Of a stretch of DNA of 30,143 nucleotides, positions 12,713 through 21,176 are shown piece after piece; positions within the stretch are counted from its first letter, which is position 1, and every line of letters starts with the position of its first letter. The DNA lies in assembly GCA_002305505.1 (NCBI GenBank), contig DBRC01000069.1, forward strand, positions 10,561 through 40,703, read 5' to 3'. The notes under the pieces are model-generated. The model did not search any database. It saw nothing but the letters and a program-made list of their open reading frames with translations, and was not told the origin of the DNA. Origin of the DNA: Prevotella sp. UBA1378. Lineage in GTDB: Bacteria > Bacteroidota > Bacteroidia > Bacteroidales > Bacteroidaceae. Made by a program: the position numbers and the translations under genes.

Positions 12713-14356
12713 ATGGAAAAAAGTGCTTTTCAAATTGAAAGAGCTGCTTACCAGCCTAAACTTCCAAAGGCTCTTCAGGGTGCAGTTAAGGTAAAAGAAG
12801 GTGAGCCTACACAAAGTGTAGACAACAGGGATGAAATCAAGGAGTTGTTCCCAAACACGTACGGGATGCCCATCGTGGAATTTGAACCCAGCGATGTTGC
12901 TAACAACAAAAAGATGAACGTCGGTGTTATCCTCAGTGGCGGGCAGGCACCTGGCGGGCACAATGTGATAACAGGACTGTTCGACCAAATCAAAAAGCTG
13001 AACCCGGAAAACCGCCTCTTCGGTTTTATACTCGGGCCAAGCGGGCTTGTAAACCATCAGTATATCGAACTGACAGCAGAAGTCATCGACAACTACCGCA
13101 ATACAGGCGGTTTTGACATGATAGGGTCCGGACGTACAAAGCTGGAGGAAACAGAGCAGTTTGAAAAAGGACTGGAGATTATCCGCGAGCTTGATATCAA
13201 GGCCATCGTAATCATCGGCGGTGACGACTCGAACACCAACGCCTGCGTCTTGGCAGAATATTATGCAGCCAAGAACTACGGCGTGCAGGTAATAGGATGC
13301 CCGAAAACCATCGACGGCGACTTGAAAAACGAACAGATTGAAACGTCGTTCGGGTTCGATACCGCATGCAAGACATACGCCGAACTGATTGGGAACATTG
13401 AGCGCGACTGCAATTCTGCCCGTAAATATTGGCATTTTATCAAGGTGATGGGCCGCTCAGCCAGTCACATCGCCTTGGAGTGTGCCCTGCAGGTACAGCC
13501 GAACGTTTGCCTCATCAGCGAAGAGGTGGAAGCCAAGGATATGACGCTGAATCAAATCGTAGACCAGCTCTGCGAGGCGATTGCCTACCGTGCCGCACAA
13601 GGCAAGAACTTTGGTACTGTCATCGTACCAGAGGGGCTTATCGAGTTTATCCCCGCCATCGGACGCCTGATTCAGGAACTCAACGACCTGCTTGCTGCCC
13701 ATGGTGCTGACTATAAGGACTTGGACAAGGAAGAGCAGCGTACATACATCTTGACACATTTGTCGAAAGAAAACGCAGCGACCTTCGAAACCCTGCCCGA
13801 CGGCGTTGCCCGCCAGCTCTCGCTCGACCGCGACCCGCATGGAAATGTTCAGGTATCGCTTATCGAGACGGAAAAATTGCTCTCGGATATGTGCGACTCC
13901 CGCCTCGGCGAATGGAAAAGGCAGGGGAAATATTCTGGTAGTTTTGCAGCCCAGCACCATTTCTTCGGTTACGAAGGCCGTTGCGCAGCTCCGTCGAACT
14001 TCGACGCCGACTACTGCTATGCCCTCGGTACCAGCGCAGCACAGCTCATTGCTAACGGGAAAACCGGATACATGGCTATCGTGAAGAATACGACAGCCCC
14101 GGCAGAGGAATGGATTGCCGGCGGTGTGCCCATTACGATGATGATGAACATGGAACGGCGCAACGGCGTGATGAAGCCCGTCATCCGCAAGGCTTTGGTT
14201 GAGCTCGACGGAAAACCGTTCAAGGCTTTTGCGGCAGTCCGCGACCAGTGGGCGAAGGATACATGCTACATATATCCGGGCCCAATTCAATACTGGGGGC
14301 CGACCACCGTATGCGACCAGCCCACTAAAACACTTGCCTTAGAACAGGGCAAGTAA
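12713..14356 (+). CDS. pfp: Diphosphate--fructose-6-phosphate 1-phosphotransferase (PPi-PFK)
   Basis: A 547-aa long-type phosphofructokinase. GVILSGGQAPGGHNVI at about 71-86 starts the nucleotide/PPi-binding domain. GGDDSNTNA at about 169-177 carries Asp where ATP-dependent enzymes have Gly, and PKTIDGDLKN at about 197-206 carries the Lys of PPi-dependent enzymes. Both point to pyrophosphate as phosphoryl donor. The reaction is reversible conversion of fructose 6-phosphate and PPi to fructose 1,6-bisphosphate and phosphate, in cytoplasmic glycolysis/gluconeogenesis. The length matches the 550-aa bacterial and plant beta-type class. It has its own promoter and a strong downstream hairpin, and appears monocistronic or attenuated before the GH25 gene. 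Confidence 0.95.
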   Translation: MEKSAFQIERAAYQPKLPKALQGAVKVKEGEPTQSVDNRDEIKELFPNTYGMPIVEFEPSDVANNKKMNVGVILSGGQAPGGHNVITGLFDQIKKLNPENRLFGFILGPSGLVNHQYIELTAEVIDNYRNTGGFDMIGSGRTKLEETEQFEKGLEIIRELDIKAIVIIGGDDSNTNACVLAEYYAAKNYGVQVIGCPKTIDGDLKNEQIETSFGFDTACKTYAELIGNIERDCNSARKYWHFIKVMGRSASHIALECALQVQPNVCLISEEVEAKDMTLNQIVDQLCEAIAYRAAQGKNFGTVIVPEGLIEFIPAIGRLIQELNDLLAAHGADYKDLDKEEQRTYILTHLSKENAATFETLPDGVARQLSLDRDPHGNVQVSLIETEKLLSDMCDSRLGEWKRQGKYSGSFAAQHHFFGYEGRCAAPSNFDADYCYALGTSAAQLIANGKTGYMAIVKNTTAPAEEWIAGGVPITMMMNMERRNGVMKPVIRKALVELDGKPFKAFAAVRDQWAKDTCYIYPGPIQYWGPTTVCDQPTKTLALEQGK

Positions 14357-14371
14357 GAAAAGCTATCCCAT

Positions 14372-14426
14372 ACCACGGATTCCAAAGAGGTACATATATT
14401 ATCGTGGCCTCGGAATCCGTGGTTTT
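14372..14426 (+). terminator. Hairpin terminator after pfp
   Basis: The perfect 12-bp stem ACCACGGATTCC (14372-14383) pairs with GGAATCCGTGGT (14412-14423). GAGG/CCTC (14387-14390 with 14408-14411) can extend it. A short T-run to 14426 follows. The next gene starts 15 bp later without a visible promoter of its own, so read-through is possible. Confidence 0.7.
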
Positions 14427-14441
14427 CCCCAAACTGCATAG

Positions 14442-15329
14442 ATGGTACGAACAAATCAACAGAGAAGGCCGCCTAAACGCCGCATAACATCCCCCGTACG
14501 CCGTAAACGGCCGGGATTTTTTATGCGCTTGCTGCAGAAAATGCCAAGTTGGGCATGGTGGATAGGCGGGTTGATGGTCGTATTGGGGTATATTTGGCTC
14601 TTCTATTATTTTTTTGTAAGCCCGTTCGGATTTCGCTGGCGTGCCATGTACGGGGATGTTTCGTATCCGGAGGGGTATGAAATACATGGTATAGACATCA
14701 GCCACCATCAAGGCACTATCGACTGGGAAATGCTTCGCAACAATGGCATGATAGAAAAATGCCCTGTGCGCTTTGTCATGATTAAGGCGACCGAGGGTGC
14801 CAGCAGGATGGACGAAAACTTCAATGATAATTTTTACCAGGCGCGTGAATGGGGATTCATCCGCGGGGCTTACCATTTCTGGAGCATCTACTCCAGCGGG
14901 CGTGCGCAGGCCGAATATTTCCTGAAACAAGTGAAACTGGAAAAAGGCGACCTGCCGCCGGTGCTTGATGTGGAGCATAAGGCAAAAAACCAGACTCCCG
15001 AGGAATTCAAGGAAAGCGTGCTGACCTGGTTGCGCATTGTCGAAGACCATTATAAGGTAAAACCTATTATATATACCTATTATAAGTTTAAGCTAAAGTA
15101 TCTTGACGACCCCGTGTTTGAACCGTATCCCTATTGGATAGCACATTACTATGTAGACAAGGTGGAATACAAGGGCAAATGGAAGTTCTGGCAGCATACG
15201 GACTGTGGACGTTTGCCTGGTATAAAGGGGTATGTGGATTTCAACATCTATAACGGCAGCTATTATGACCTGCGCAAACTTACAATCGGCAACCAAGAGC
15301 AGATAGGGGAGGATGCTTATACCGACTGA
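14442..15329 (+). CDS. Membrane-anchored GH25 muramidase
   Basis: A 295-aa protein with an Arg/Pro-rich cytoplasmic N-terminus (about 1-36), one transmembrane helix (about 37-60) and an extracytoplasmic glycoside hydrolase family 25 domain. The catalytic region shows HGIDISHHQGTIDW (D85 region), KATEG near 115-119, and the conserved PPVLDVE motif (D176, E178). GH25 enzymes cut the beta-1,4 bond between N-acetylmuramic acid and N-acetylglucosamine in peptidoglycan. The anchor suggests a housekeeping wall-remodelling role facing the periplasm, not a released lysin. It follows pfp by 85 bp across a hairpin and converges on prmA. Confidence 0.92.
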   Translation: MVRTNQQRRPPKRRITSPVRRKRPGFFMRLLQKMPSWAWWIGGLMVVLGYIWLFYYFFVSPFGFRWRAMYGDVSYPEGYEIHGIDISHHQGTIDWEMLRNNGMIEKCPVRFVMIKATEGASRMDENFNDNFYQAREWGFIRGAYHFWSIYSSGRAQAEYFLKQVKLEKGDLPPVLDVEHKAKNQTPEEFKESVLTWLRIVEDHYKVKPIIYTYYKFKLKYLDDPVFEPYPYWIAHYYVDKVEYKGKWKFWQHTDCGRLPGIKGYVDFNIYNGSYYDLRKLTIGNQEQIGEDAYTD

Positions 15330-15334
15330 TGCCG

Positions 15335-15351
15335 GCGCCCATGCTGGGCGC
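15335..15351. terminator. GC-rich hairpin between convergent genes
   Basis: GCGCCC (15335-15340) pairs with GGGCGC (15346-15351) around a 5-nt loop in the 31-bp gap between the GH25 gene and prmA. There is no T-run on either side, so bidirectional termination is only suggested. Confidence 0.45.
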
Positions 15352-15360
15352 ACAGCAGGC

Positions 15361-16236
15361 CTATGCCGTGAATATGAGGCAACACCAGCCGGAGTCGTTC
15401 GTCGTACTCTCTAATGTCAATCCCAAGTCGTTGGCTTTATTGCATAGTAATTCGGCATCACTCCGGTAAAAACCGCTTAAAATAAGTTTCGCCTTTGCCG
15501 ACATCTTACTGCATATCCGGGGCATATCCGCCAGAAGGATATTACGGTTGATATTGGCTGCCACTACATCGAACGTCTTGTGGAGGCCGCCAAGCACGGA
15601 CACGTCGCCCAGCAGGGAAGTGAAGCGGTCGGCCACGCTGTTGATTACAGCATTGTGGCGTGCGTTGTCCGTACTCCATTCGTCAATGTCGTAGCCGGTA
15701 GCCGATGCAGCCCCGCATTTCAGGGCGGCAATGCTCAGAATGCCGGTGCCGCAACCGCAATCCAGAAAACTTTTCCCTTCCATATCCATGTCAAGCAAGG
15801 CTGTTATAATCATGCGGGTGGTTTCGTGTGTCCCGGTGCCGAATGCCTGGTGGGAGTCGATTTCGATTACAATCTCCGCAGGCGCCGTTCCGTCTGGCCG
15901 GGGCGGCGGAAGATGCCGGCCGTCGTGAATGACGCAGCGTGTACCTATGGAGATTGGGGCAAAGCCTTCCTTTTCCCATTGCTCGTTCCAGTTGCGGTAT
16001 TCGGCTTCCCGTACATCATATTCTATCGTGACGGCTGCAATCGGGAACATGCTGATGAACATTTTCAGTGCTTCCTCATCAAAGAGCGGCTGTTGTACAT
16101 ATCCTTTCATGCCGTTTTCTGTTTCTTCGAATGATTCGAAACCGGCATCGGCCGCACCTGATGCCATTAAGTCGCGCGCGTCTTGCAGAAGCCCGGCCGG
16201 GGCATGGAAAAGGAATTCCACTTCGTAGTATTTCAT
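15361..16236 (-). CDS. prmA: Ribosomal protein L11 methyltransferase
   Basis: A 291-aa class I SAM-dependent methyltransferase. It has an N-terminal substrate-recognition domain with NWNEQWEKEGFAP (near 102-114), then IDSHQAFGTGTHETTR (near 146-161), the SAM-binding FLDCGCGTGILSIAALKCGA, acidic GYDIDEW, and the catalytic-loop AANINRNILL. This matches PrmA, which trimethylates ribosomal protein L11 in the cytoplasm. The length is typical. The start at 16236 sits 20 bp downstream of a TAATTTTG promoter element. The gene is monocistronic and divergent from the aromatic-rich secreted protein. Confidence 0.95.
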   Translation of the reverse strand: MKYYEVEFLFHAPAGLLQDARDLMASGAADAGFESFEETENGMKGYVQQPLFDEEALKMFISMFPIAAVTIEYDVREAEYRNWNEQWEKEGFAPISIGTRCVIHDGRHLPPPRPDGTAPAEIVIEIDSHQAFGTGTHETTRMIITALLDMDMEGKSFLDCGCGTGILSIAALKCGAASATGYDIDEWSTDNARHNAVINSVADRFTSLLGDVSVLGGLHKTFDVVAANINRNILLADMPRICSKMSAKAKLILSGFYRSDAELLCNKANDLGLTLESTTNDSGWCCLIFTA

Positions 16237-16255
16237 GTGATGTTAAATTTTACCG

Positions 16256-16263
16256 CAAAATTA
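16256..16263 (-). promoter_or_regulatory. -7 promoter element for prmA
   Basis: The minus strand reads TAATTTTG followed by CGG, matching TAnnTTTG, 20 bp upstream of the prmA start. Confidence 0.6.
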
Positions 16264-16305
16264 CAAAAAATAGGGAAAAACCTACTACGGTTTAGGGTTT
16301 TTCCT

Positions 16306-16336
16306 TAATTTTGCAATCAAATAATCCATATATTTG
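16306..16336 (+). promoter_or_regulatory. Two tandem -7 promoter elements for the 16365 gene
   Basis: TAATTTTG (16306-16313) and TATATTTG (16329-16336) both fit TAnnTTTG and are 23 bp apart. Either or both could drive the secreted-protein and barrel genes. Upstream, GGAAAAACC and GGTTTTTCC (16274-16303) form an inverted repeat shared with the prmA promoter region. Confidence 0.55.
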
Positions 16337-16364
16337 CAAGTAGAAACAATAAAAACGAAGCATT

Positions 16365-17282
16365 ATGAAAAAGTTAATCCTTCTATCCGTTATAGCCGGC
16401 GTTATGCCTTTAGCGTCTTTGGCACAAGATGACGACATGTACTTTGTTCCCACGAAGGCCAATGTCGCCAAGAGTGCGGCAGAATACGGTATTCCGCAGA
16501 ATACCTACTATTCGGGCAGCCAGCGGTCCGTCGACGACTATAATCGTCGGGGAAGCCAGTTTACGCCCATTGATTCTGCTGGGAATGACATTATCAATTT
16601 CAGTGCAGAGCAGGGGGTATATCCTGATTCTGCTTACGATGAATCAGCTGATTTCCAATATACGCGCCGCATGAGCCGCTTCGATGACTATAATTGGAGC
16701 ACCCCTTATTGGGCAGGATATTATGCCGGCCGTTCGTCGCGTTGGTATAGCCCGTGGTGGTACTACGACCCATGGTACGACCCATGGTATTACGGGTATG
16801 GCCATTACGGCTACGGCTATTATGGATGGTACTCGCCGTGGTATTATAGTAATTGGTATTCTCCGTATTATTACGGCTACTATTATGGCGGCTGGCCGTA
16901 TTACGCCACCCGCCCCGTCTACCGCAGGGGCAATGGTACGCTCAACCATATCCGCCCCAGCAGCAGTGGCAACAGTTATCGGGGCGGGCTCCGGACAGGC
17001 TCGTTTGGCGGGACGCGCATGCAGACGGGCACGTTCGGTACGGTAAGGCGCAGCTCTACGCAGGGATTCGGCGGTTCGCGCAGCAACTTTGACAATAGTT
17101 CGTCTACACGCAGTTATAGCACCCCCAGCCGCAGTACAGGCAGCTTCAATAACAATAGCAATACGGGTAGCAGCAATAGCTTCGGCGGTTCGCGTTCAAG
17201 CGGTAGCTTCAGTGGGGGCGGCAGCAGCGGCGGCGGCTTTGGCGGTTCACGCTCTGCAGGCGGCTTTGGCGGCAGGCGATAA
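16365..17282 (+). CDS. Secreted Tyr/Trp/Gly-rich low-complexity protein
   Basis: A 305-aa protein with the signal peptide MKKLILLSVIAGVMPLASLAQ. After a fairly ordinary stretch (22-108) comes an extremely aromatic segment (about 110-186) built from Tyr, Trp, Gly and Pro, with repeats such as DPWYDPWYYGYG and YGYYYGG. A Ser/Gly/Arg/Asn-rich tail follows with repeated FGGSR-like units (GFGGSRS, SFGGSRS, GFGGSRS) to the end. I know of no enzymatic domain with this pattern. Similar uncharacterised proteins are common in Bacteroides. It is 31 bp upstream of the outer-membrane barrel gene with no promoter between, so an envelope partner or surface role is plausible but inferred. Confidence 0.85.
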   Translation: MKKLILLSVIAGVMPLASLAQDDDMYFVPTKANVAKSAAEYGIPQNTYYSGSQRSVDDYNRRGSQFTPIDSAGNDIINFSAEQGVYPDSAYDESADFQYTRRMSRFDDYNWSTPYWAGYYAGRSSRWYSPWWYYDPWYDPWYYGYGHYGYGYYGWYSPWYYSNWYSPYYYGYYYGGWPYYATRPVYRRGNGTLNHIRPSSSGNSYRGGLRTGSFGGTRMQTGTFGTVRRSSTQGFGGSRSNFDNSSSTRSYSTPSRSTGSFNNNSNTGSSNSFGGSRSSGSFSGGGSSGGGFGGSRSAGGFGGRR

Positions 17283-17313
17283 ACAAATAATAATATTTTA
17301 ACATAGTTGCATC

Positions 17314-18879
17314 ATGAATACAAAGTTATCAATAATAGCTGCAATGGCACTGGTTACTGTGCCAATGGCAGCACAGGACACCTATGAGAATGCAAACATC
17401 GCGACAGAAGACTTGAACGGTACGGCTCGCTATGTAGGCATGGGCGGAGCGTTGGAAGCGTTAGGGGCTGATATATCTACTATCTCTACTAACCCGGCAG
17501 GTATCGGACTTTTCCGCCGTTCTGTAGCCAGTGTTTCGTTCGGGCTTGTATCACAGGAGGGAGGCAAAAACTTTGCCAACGGGGATAAGACCAATGCCAG
17601 TTTCGACCAAGCCGGTTTTGTTTATTCTACCCGTACAGGCATTAACTCGTTTGTAAACTTCGGGTTCAATTACCACAAGAGCCGCAATTTCGATTATATA
17701 TTGAATGCTACGGGAGGTATGGGAGCCGATGCTTCACAGAATAAGGTATCATATAATAAAGGTGCCGCCGAAAACGGATTCGTGGGGGTGAATAGCAGCG
17801 GCGAGGTGCTGTCGGACTATTATCAGTTCAGCCAGCTCGACTACCTTTATTACAATACGATTATATACAATCCGCTTGAAACGAATCCTTACGGGTATTA
17901 TGGAGCTGACCGCTACCAGTTGAACCGTGCCCACACGGGATATATCGGCGAATACGATTTTAACCTGAGCGGGAATATCAAGGACCGGGTGTACCTCGGA
18001 TTGACCATCGGGATACATGATGTGCATTACAAGGGGTTCTCGGCTTATGACGAAGTGATGGCTGCCAACGGGACGGGCATCCGGCAGGTAAAAGTGGAAG
18101 ACAACCGCGAAATTACCGGTACGGGGTTCGACGTTAAAGTGGGAGCGATATTCCGTCCTGTGGAAGAATCGCCTTTCCGCATCGGCTTGTCGGTGGCTAC
18201 ACCCACGTGGTACGATCTCCAAACAAGCAATTATACTGCTGTGTATGTAGACGTACAAGACCCGGGCATGCTTTATAAGGGGAGGAACAGCTTGGGAATG
18301 GGCAATACATACGAATATAAGTTTTATACGCCTTGGAAGTTCGGATTAAGTGCAGGGCATACCATCGGCAGCTCGGTGGCATTCGGGGCATCGTATGAGT
18401 ATGCTGACTACAGCAGCATCAATAACCGCGTGAAAGACGGATACGATGCTTATGGCAATTCAACCACTGCCGCCGATGTCGAGATGAACGACCATACACA
18501 GCGTACGTTGAAAGGTGTTTCCACATTCAAGGTGGGGGGGGAGCTCAGGCCTGACGGAAACATGTCGATAAGGCTCGGTTATAATTATGTCTCGCCGGCA
18601 TACAAATCCGAAGGCTACAAAGACGGATTGCTCGGCTCGTACGGCGTTACATATCAGTCGGCTTCCGATTATGTCAATTGGAAGTGCACAAACCGTATAA
18701 CGGCTGGCTTCGGCTACCGTTTGGATAAAATGAACATCGATTTGGCTTACCAGTATAGCCAGACAGACGGGACATTCTATCCCTATAAGGATGTCATCGA
18801 CCCGTCCAACGTGGCCGAAAGCTGTTCTGTAAGCAACAAACGGCATCAGTTGTTGCTCACATTGGGCTATACTTTCTGA
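17314..18879 (+). CDS. Outer-membrane beta-barrel transporter, OmpP1/FadL-like
   Basis: A 521-aa protein with the signal peptide MNTKLSIIAAMALVTVPMAAQ. The N-terminal GTARYVGMGGALEALGADISTISTNPAGIGLFRRS segment is characteristic of the OmpP1/FadL/TodX-like family of Bacteroidota. It is followed by many alternating aromatic beta-strands and a terminal Phe (LLLTLGYTF), as expected for Bam-inserted barrels. FadL relatives import hydrophobic molecules. Bacteroides members are often labelled hemin receptor without direct evidence. It is probably co-transcribed with the 16365 gene and ends at a strong terminator. Confidence 0.87.
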   Translation: MNTKLSIIAAMALVTVPMAAQDTYENANIATEDLNGTARYVGMGGALEALGADISTISTNPAGIGLFRRSVASVSFGLVSQEGGKNFANGDKTNASFDQAGFVYSTRTGINSFVNFGFNYHKSRNFDYILNATGGMGADASQNKVSYNKGAAENGFVGVNSSGEVLSDYYQFSQLDYLYYNTIIYNPLETNPYGYYGADRYQLNRAHTGYIGEYDFNLSGNIKDRVYLGLTIGIHDVHYKGFSAYDEVMAANGTGIRQVKVEDNREITGTGFDVKVGAIFRPVEESPFRIGLSVATPTWYDLQTSNYTAVYVDVQDPGMLYKGRNSLGMGNTYEYKFYTPWKFGLSAGHTIGSSVAFGASYEYADYSSINNRVKDGYDAYGNSTTAADVEMNDHTQRTLKGVSTFKVGGELRPDGNMSIRLGYNYVSPAYKSEGYKDGLLGSYGVTYQSASDYVNWKCTNRITAGFGYRLDKMNIDLAYQYSQTDGTFYPYKDVIDPSNVAESCSVSNKRHQLLLTLGYTF

Positions 18880-18898
18880 TGCTGAATGATTTCAGTAT

Positions 18899-18935
18899 AA
18901 AAATCCGGCTTTGCAAATTAAAGTCGGATTTTTTT
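18899..18935 (+). terminator. Intrinsic terminator after the OmpP1/FadL-like gene
   Basis: A 13-bp stem (18900-18912 with 18920-18932, one G-T pair) encloses a 7-nt loop and is followed by T's to 18935. Its T-run overlaps the -33 box of the iorA promoter. Confidence 0.9.
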
Positions 18936-18964
18936 GTTTAATTGAAGTATTTAGTGTACCTTTG
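18933..18964 (+). promoter_or_regulatory. Promoter of the iorA-iorB-aminotransferase operon
   Basis: TTTG at 18933-18936 and TACCTTTG at 18957-18964 are separated by exactly 20 bp, the ideal Bacteroidota spacing. This places transcription start near 18970, so the in-frame ATG at 18942 cannot be used and the start at 18993 is favoured. Confidence 0.8.
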
Positions 18965-18992
18965 CCTGACAATAAAAACCGTTAAATTGAGA

Positions 18993-20603
18993 ATGAAAAA
19001 ATTATTATTAGGTGACGAGGCAATAGCCCAGGGAGCTATTGATGCCGGATTAAGCGGTGTATATGCTTATCCCGGTACACCCTCAACAGAAATCACTGAA
19101 TACATTCAGAATTCACCCATAGCAAAGGAAAGAAATATCCACCGGCAGTGGTCGACCAACGAAAAGACCGCAATGGAGGCAGCGTTAGGCATGTCTTACA
19201 TGGGAAAACGTGCACTTGTATGCATGAAGCATGTGGGCTTGAATGTATGTGCCGATCCTTTTGTCAATTCGGCTATGACGGGTACCAATGGCGGTATTAT
19301 CGTCCTTGTTGCAGACGACCCCTCCATGCACTCTTCCCAAGACGAACAGGATTCGCGTTTTTATGGGAAATTTGCCATGATTCCCACTTTCGAACCCAGC
19401 AATCAGCAAGAGGCATACGATATGATGGCTGAAGCTTATGAATTCTCCGAACAGGTGCAACTGCCGGTATTGGTGCGCGTTACTACGCGTATGGCCCATT
19501 CGCGTGCAGTTGTTGAGTTGAAAGATGAACCGCGTAAAGAGAACGCACTCAATTATAATGCCCAAGCCAGCAACTGGGTGTTGCTCCCGGCTTTTGCCCG
19601 CAAGCGGAATGATATCGTAACAAGCCAGCAGCCTATGCTCGAACAGTGTGCAGTGGAAAGTAAATACAATCAGTATGTTGATGCTGCCGACCATTCATTA
19701 GGTATTATTGCCAGTGGCATCGCATGGAATTACCTGATGGAATGCTTCCCCAGCGGATGCCCTTATCCAGCGTTGAAAATCAGTCAATACCCTTTACCCA
19801 AGCAGTTAGTCCGCAGAATGACGGAAGACTGCGACCGTGTGCTCATCGCCGAAGAAGGGCAGCCTTTTATTGAAGACATTGTACGGGGCGTTATGCCGGG
19901 CAATGCAGAGATTCTCGGCCGCCTCACGGGGGAGTTGCCGCGTACGGGCGAATTGAACCCGGACATAGTAAAGAAAGCGTTGGGACTGCCGGTCGAAGAA
20001 AACTTTGTACCCTGTGAAGATGTTACTCCCCGTCCTCCTGCACTTTGCCAGGGATGCGGGCACCGCGACGTCTATACAGCTCTCAACGAGGTGTTATTGG
20101 AATATCCTAATGCCCGTGTATTCGGCGATATAGGCTGCTACACATTGGGATTCTTGCCGCCTTATAAGGCGATACATTCGTGTGTAGATATGGGGGCAAG
20201 CATTACAATGGCCAAGGGAGCATCGGACGCAGGCCAGTGGCCGGCTATAGCAATCATCGGCGACTCCACGTTCACTCATTCGGGTATGACAGGCTTGCTG
20301 GATGCAATCAATGAGAATTCGGATATTACGGTGATTATCAGTGATAACCTGACGACGGCAATGACTGGCGGACAGGACAGTGCCGGAACGAATAAGTTTG
20401 AGGCTATCTGCAGAGGCCTCGGGGTTAGCGAAGAACACTTAAGGGTGGTTGTCCCGATGCCCAAAAACATGCCGGAAATCGTTCAAATCATCCGCGATGA
20501 AATCAACTACCATGGTGTGAGCGTCATCATTCCGCGCCGGGAGTGCATACAGACATTCCAAAGACACTTGAAACAAAAGAAAGCAAAGGAGGCACAGAAA
20601 TAA
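18993..20603 (+). CDS. iorA: Indolepyruvate:ferredoxin oxidoreductase, alpha subunit (short form)
   Basis: A 536-aa protein from MKKLLLGDEAIAQGAIDAGLSGVYAYPGTPSTE, the pyrimidine-binding (PP) domain of 2-oxoacid:ferredoxin oxidoreductases. RPPALCQGCGHRDVYTALNE near residue 350 and the TPP-binding GDIGCYTLGFLPPYKAIHSCVDMGASI region follow. IorA with IorB oxidatively decarboxylates aryl pyruvates (from Trp, Phe, Tyr) to aryl-acetyl-CoA and reduces ferredoxin, anaerobically in the cytoplasm. The C-terminus ends IIPRRECIQTFQRHLKQKKAKEAQK and lacks the two-cluster CxxCxxCxxxC ferredoxin domain that ends archaeal IorA, which makes this a short form. It is the first gene of the operon; its stop is directly followed by the iorB ATG. 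Confidence 0.92.
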   Translation: MKKLLLGDEAIAQGAIDAGLSGVYAYPGTPSTEITEYIQNSPIAKERNIHRQWSTNEKTAMEAALGMSYMGKRALVCMKHVGLNVCADPFVNSAMTGTNGGIIVLVADDPSMHSSQDEQDSRFYGKFAMIPTFEPSNQQEAYDMMAEAYEFSEQVQLPVLVRVTTRMAHSRAVVELKDEPRKENALNYNAQASNWVLLPAFARKRNDIVTSQQPMLEQCAVESKYNQYVDAADHSLGIIASGIAWNYLMECFPSGCPYPALKISQYPLPKQLVRRMTEDCDRVLIAEEGQPFIEDIVRGVMPGNAEILGRLTGELPRTGELNPDIVKKALGLPVEENFVPCEDVTPRPPALCQGCGHRDVYTALNEVLLEYPNARVFGDIGCYTLGFLPPYKAIHSCVDMGASITMAKGASDAGQWPAIAIIGDSTFTHSGMTGLLDAINENSDITVIISDNLTTAMTGGQDSAGTNKFEAICRGLGVSEEHLRVVVPMPKNMPEIVQIIRDEINYHGVSVIIPRRECIQTFQRHLKQKKAKEAQK

Positions 20604-21176
20604 ATGAAAACAGATATTATCTTATGTGGAGTAGGAGGGCAGGGTATCCTTTCTATAGCTACTATTATCGGTGAGGCCGCATTGAAGGAAGACCTTTACA
20701 TCAAGCAATCAGAGGTGCACGGCATGTCGCAACGGGGAGGGGATGTACAAAGTAATCTGCGTATATCATCCGAACCGATCAGGAGCGATTTGATTTCCTT
20801 AGGAAGTGCGGATGTTATTATTTCCATGGAACCTATGGAAGCGTTGAGGTATCTTCCGTTTTTAAAGAAGGACGGATGGATTATTACTTCCAGTGTCCCT
20901 TTCGTTAATATTACAAACTATCCTGATATCGAGAAGATTAGGGAGAAATTGGGAAATATGGACAATGTAATCATGCTCGACATAGAACAGGCTGCAAAAG
21001 ACAATGGGATACCACGCAGTGCCAATGTCATTCTCTTGGGGGCTGCGCAGAAGGCACTCGGCATAGAATACGGTAAATTAGAGGATGCTATCCGCCGCGT
21101 ATTCGGACGCAAAGGCGAATCCGTTGTGGAGGCTAACATAAAGGCATTGGCTTTAGGCAAGGAGGCTCAGCGATGA
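20604..21176 (+). CDS. iorB: Indolepyruvate oxidoreductase, beta subunit
   Basis: A 190-aa protein of the 2-oxoacid oxidoreductase gamma-domain family: CGVGGQGILSIATIIGEAAL at about 8-27, then QSEVHGMSQRGGDVQSNLRI near 35-54, which is the standard IorB signature. It forms the catalytic heterodimer with IorA. It starts on the base after the iorA stop, and its own stop overlaps the aminotransferase start (ATGA at 21173-21176), so the three products are probably made in fixed ratio. Confidence 0.94.
   Translation: MKTDIILCGVGGQGILSIATIIGEAALKEDLYIKQSEVHGMSQRGGDVQSNLRISSEPIRSDLISLGSADVIISMEPMEALRYLPFLKKDGWIITSSVPFVNITNYPDIEKIREKLGNMDNVIMLDIEQAAKDNGIPRSANVILLGAAQKALGIEYGKLEDAIRRVFGRKGESVVEANIKALALGKEAQR

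Noticed and set aside
13457..14290. 277-aa minus-strand frame inside pfp.
   Set aside because: It is antisense to conserved PFK sequence and has no domain of its own.
18942..18992. Upstream in-frame start for iorA adding 17 residues.
   Set aside because: It lies upstream of the -7 element at 18957-18964, so it would not be in the transcript; the family also begins at MKKLLLGDEA.
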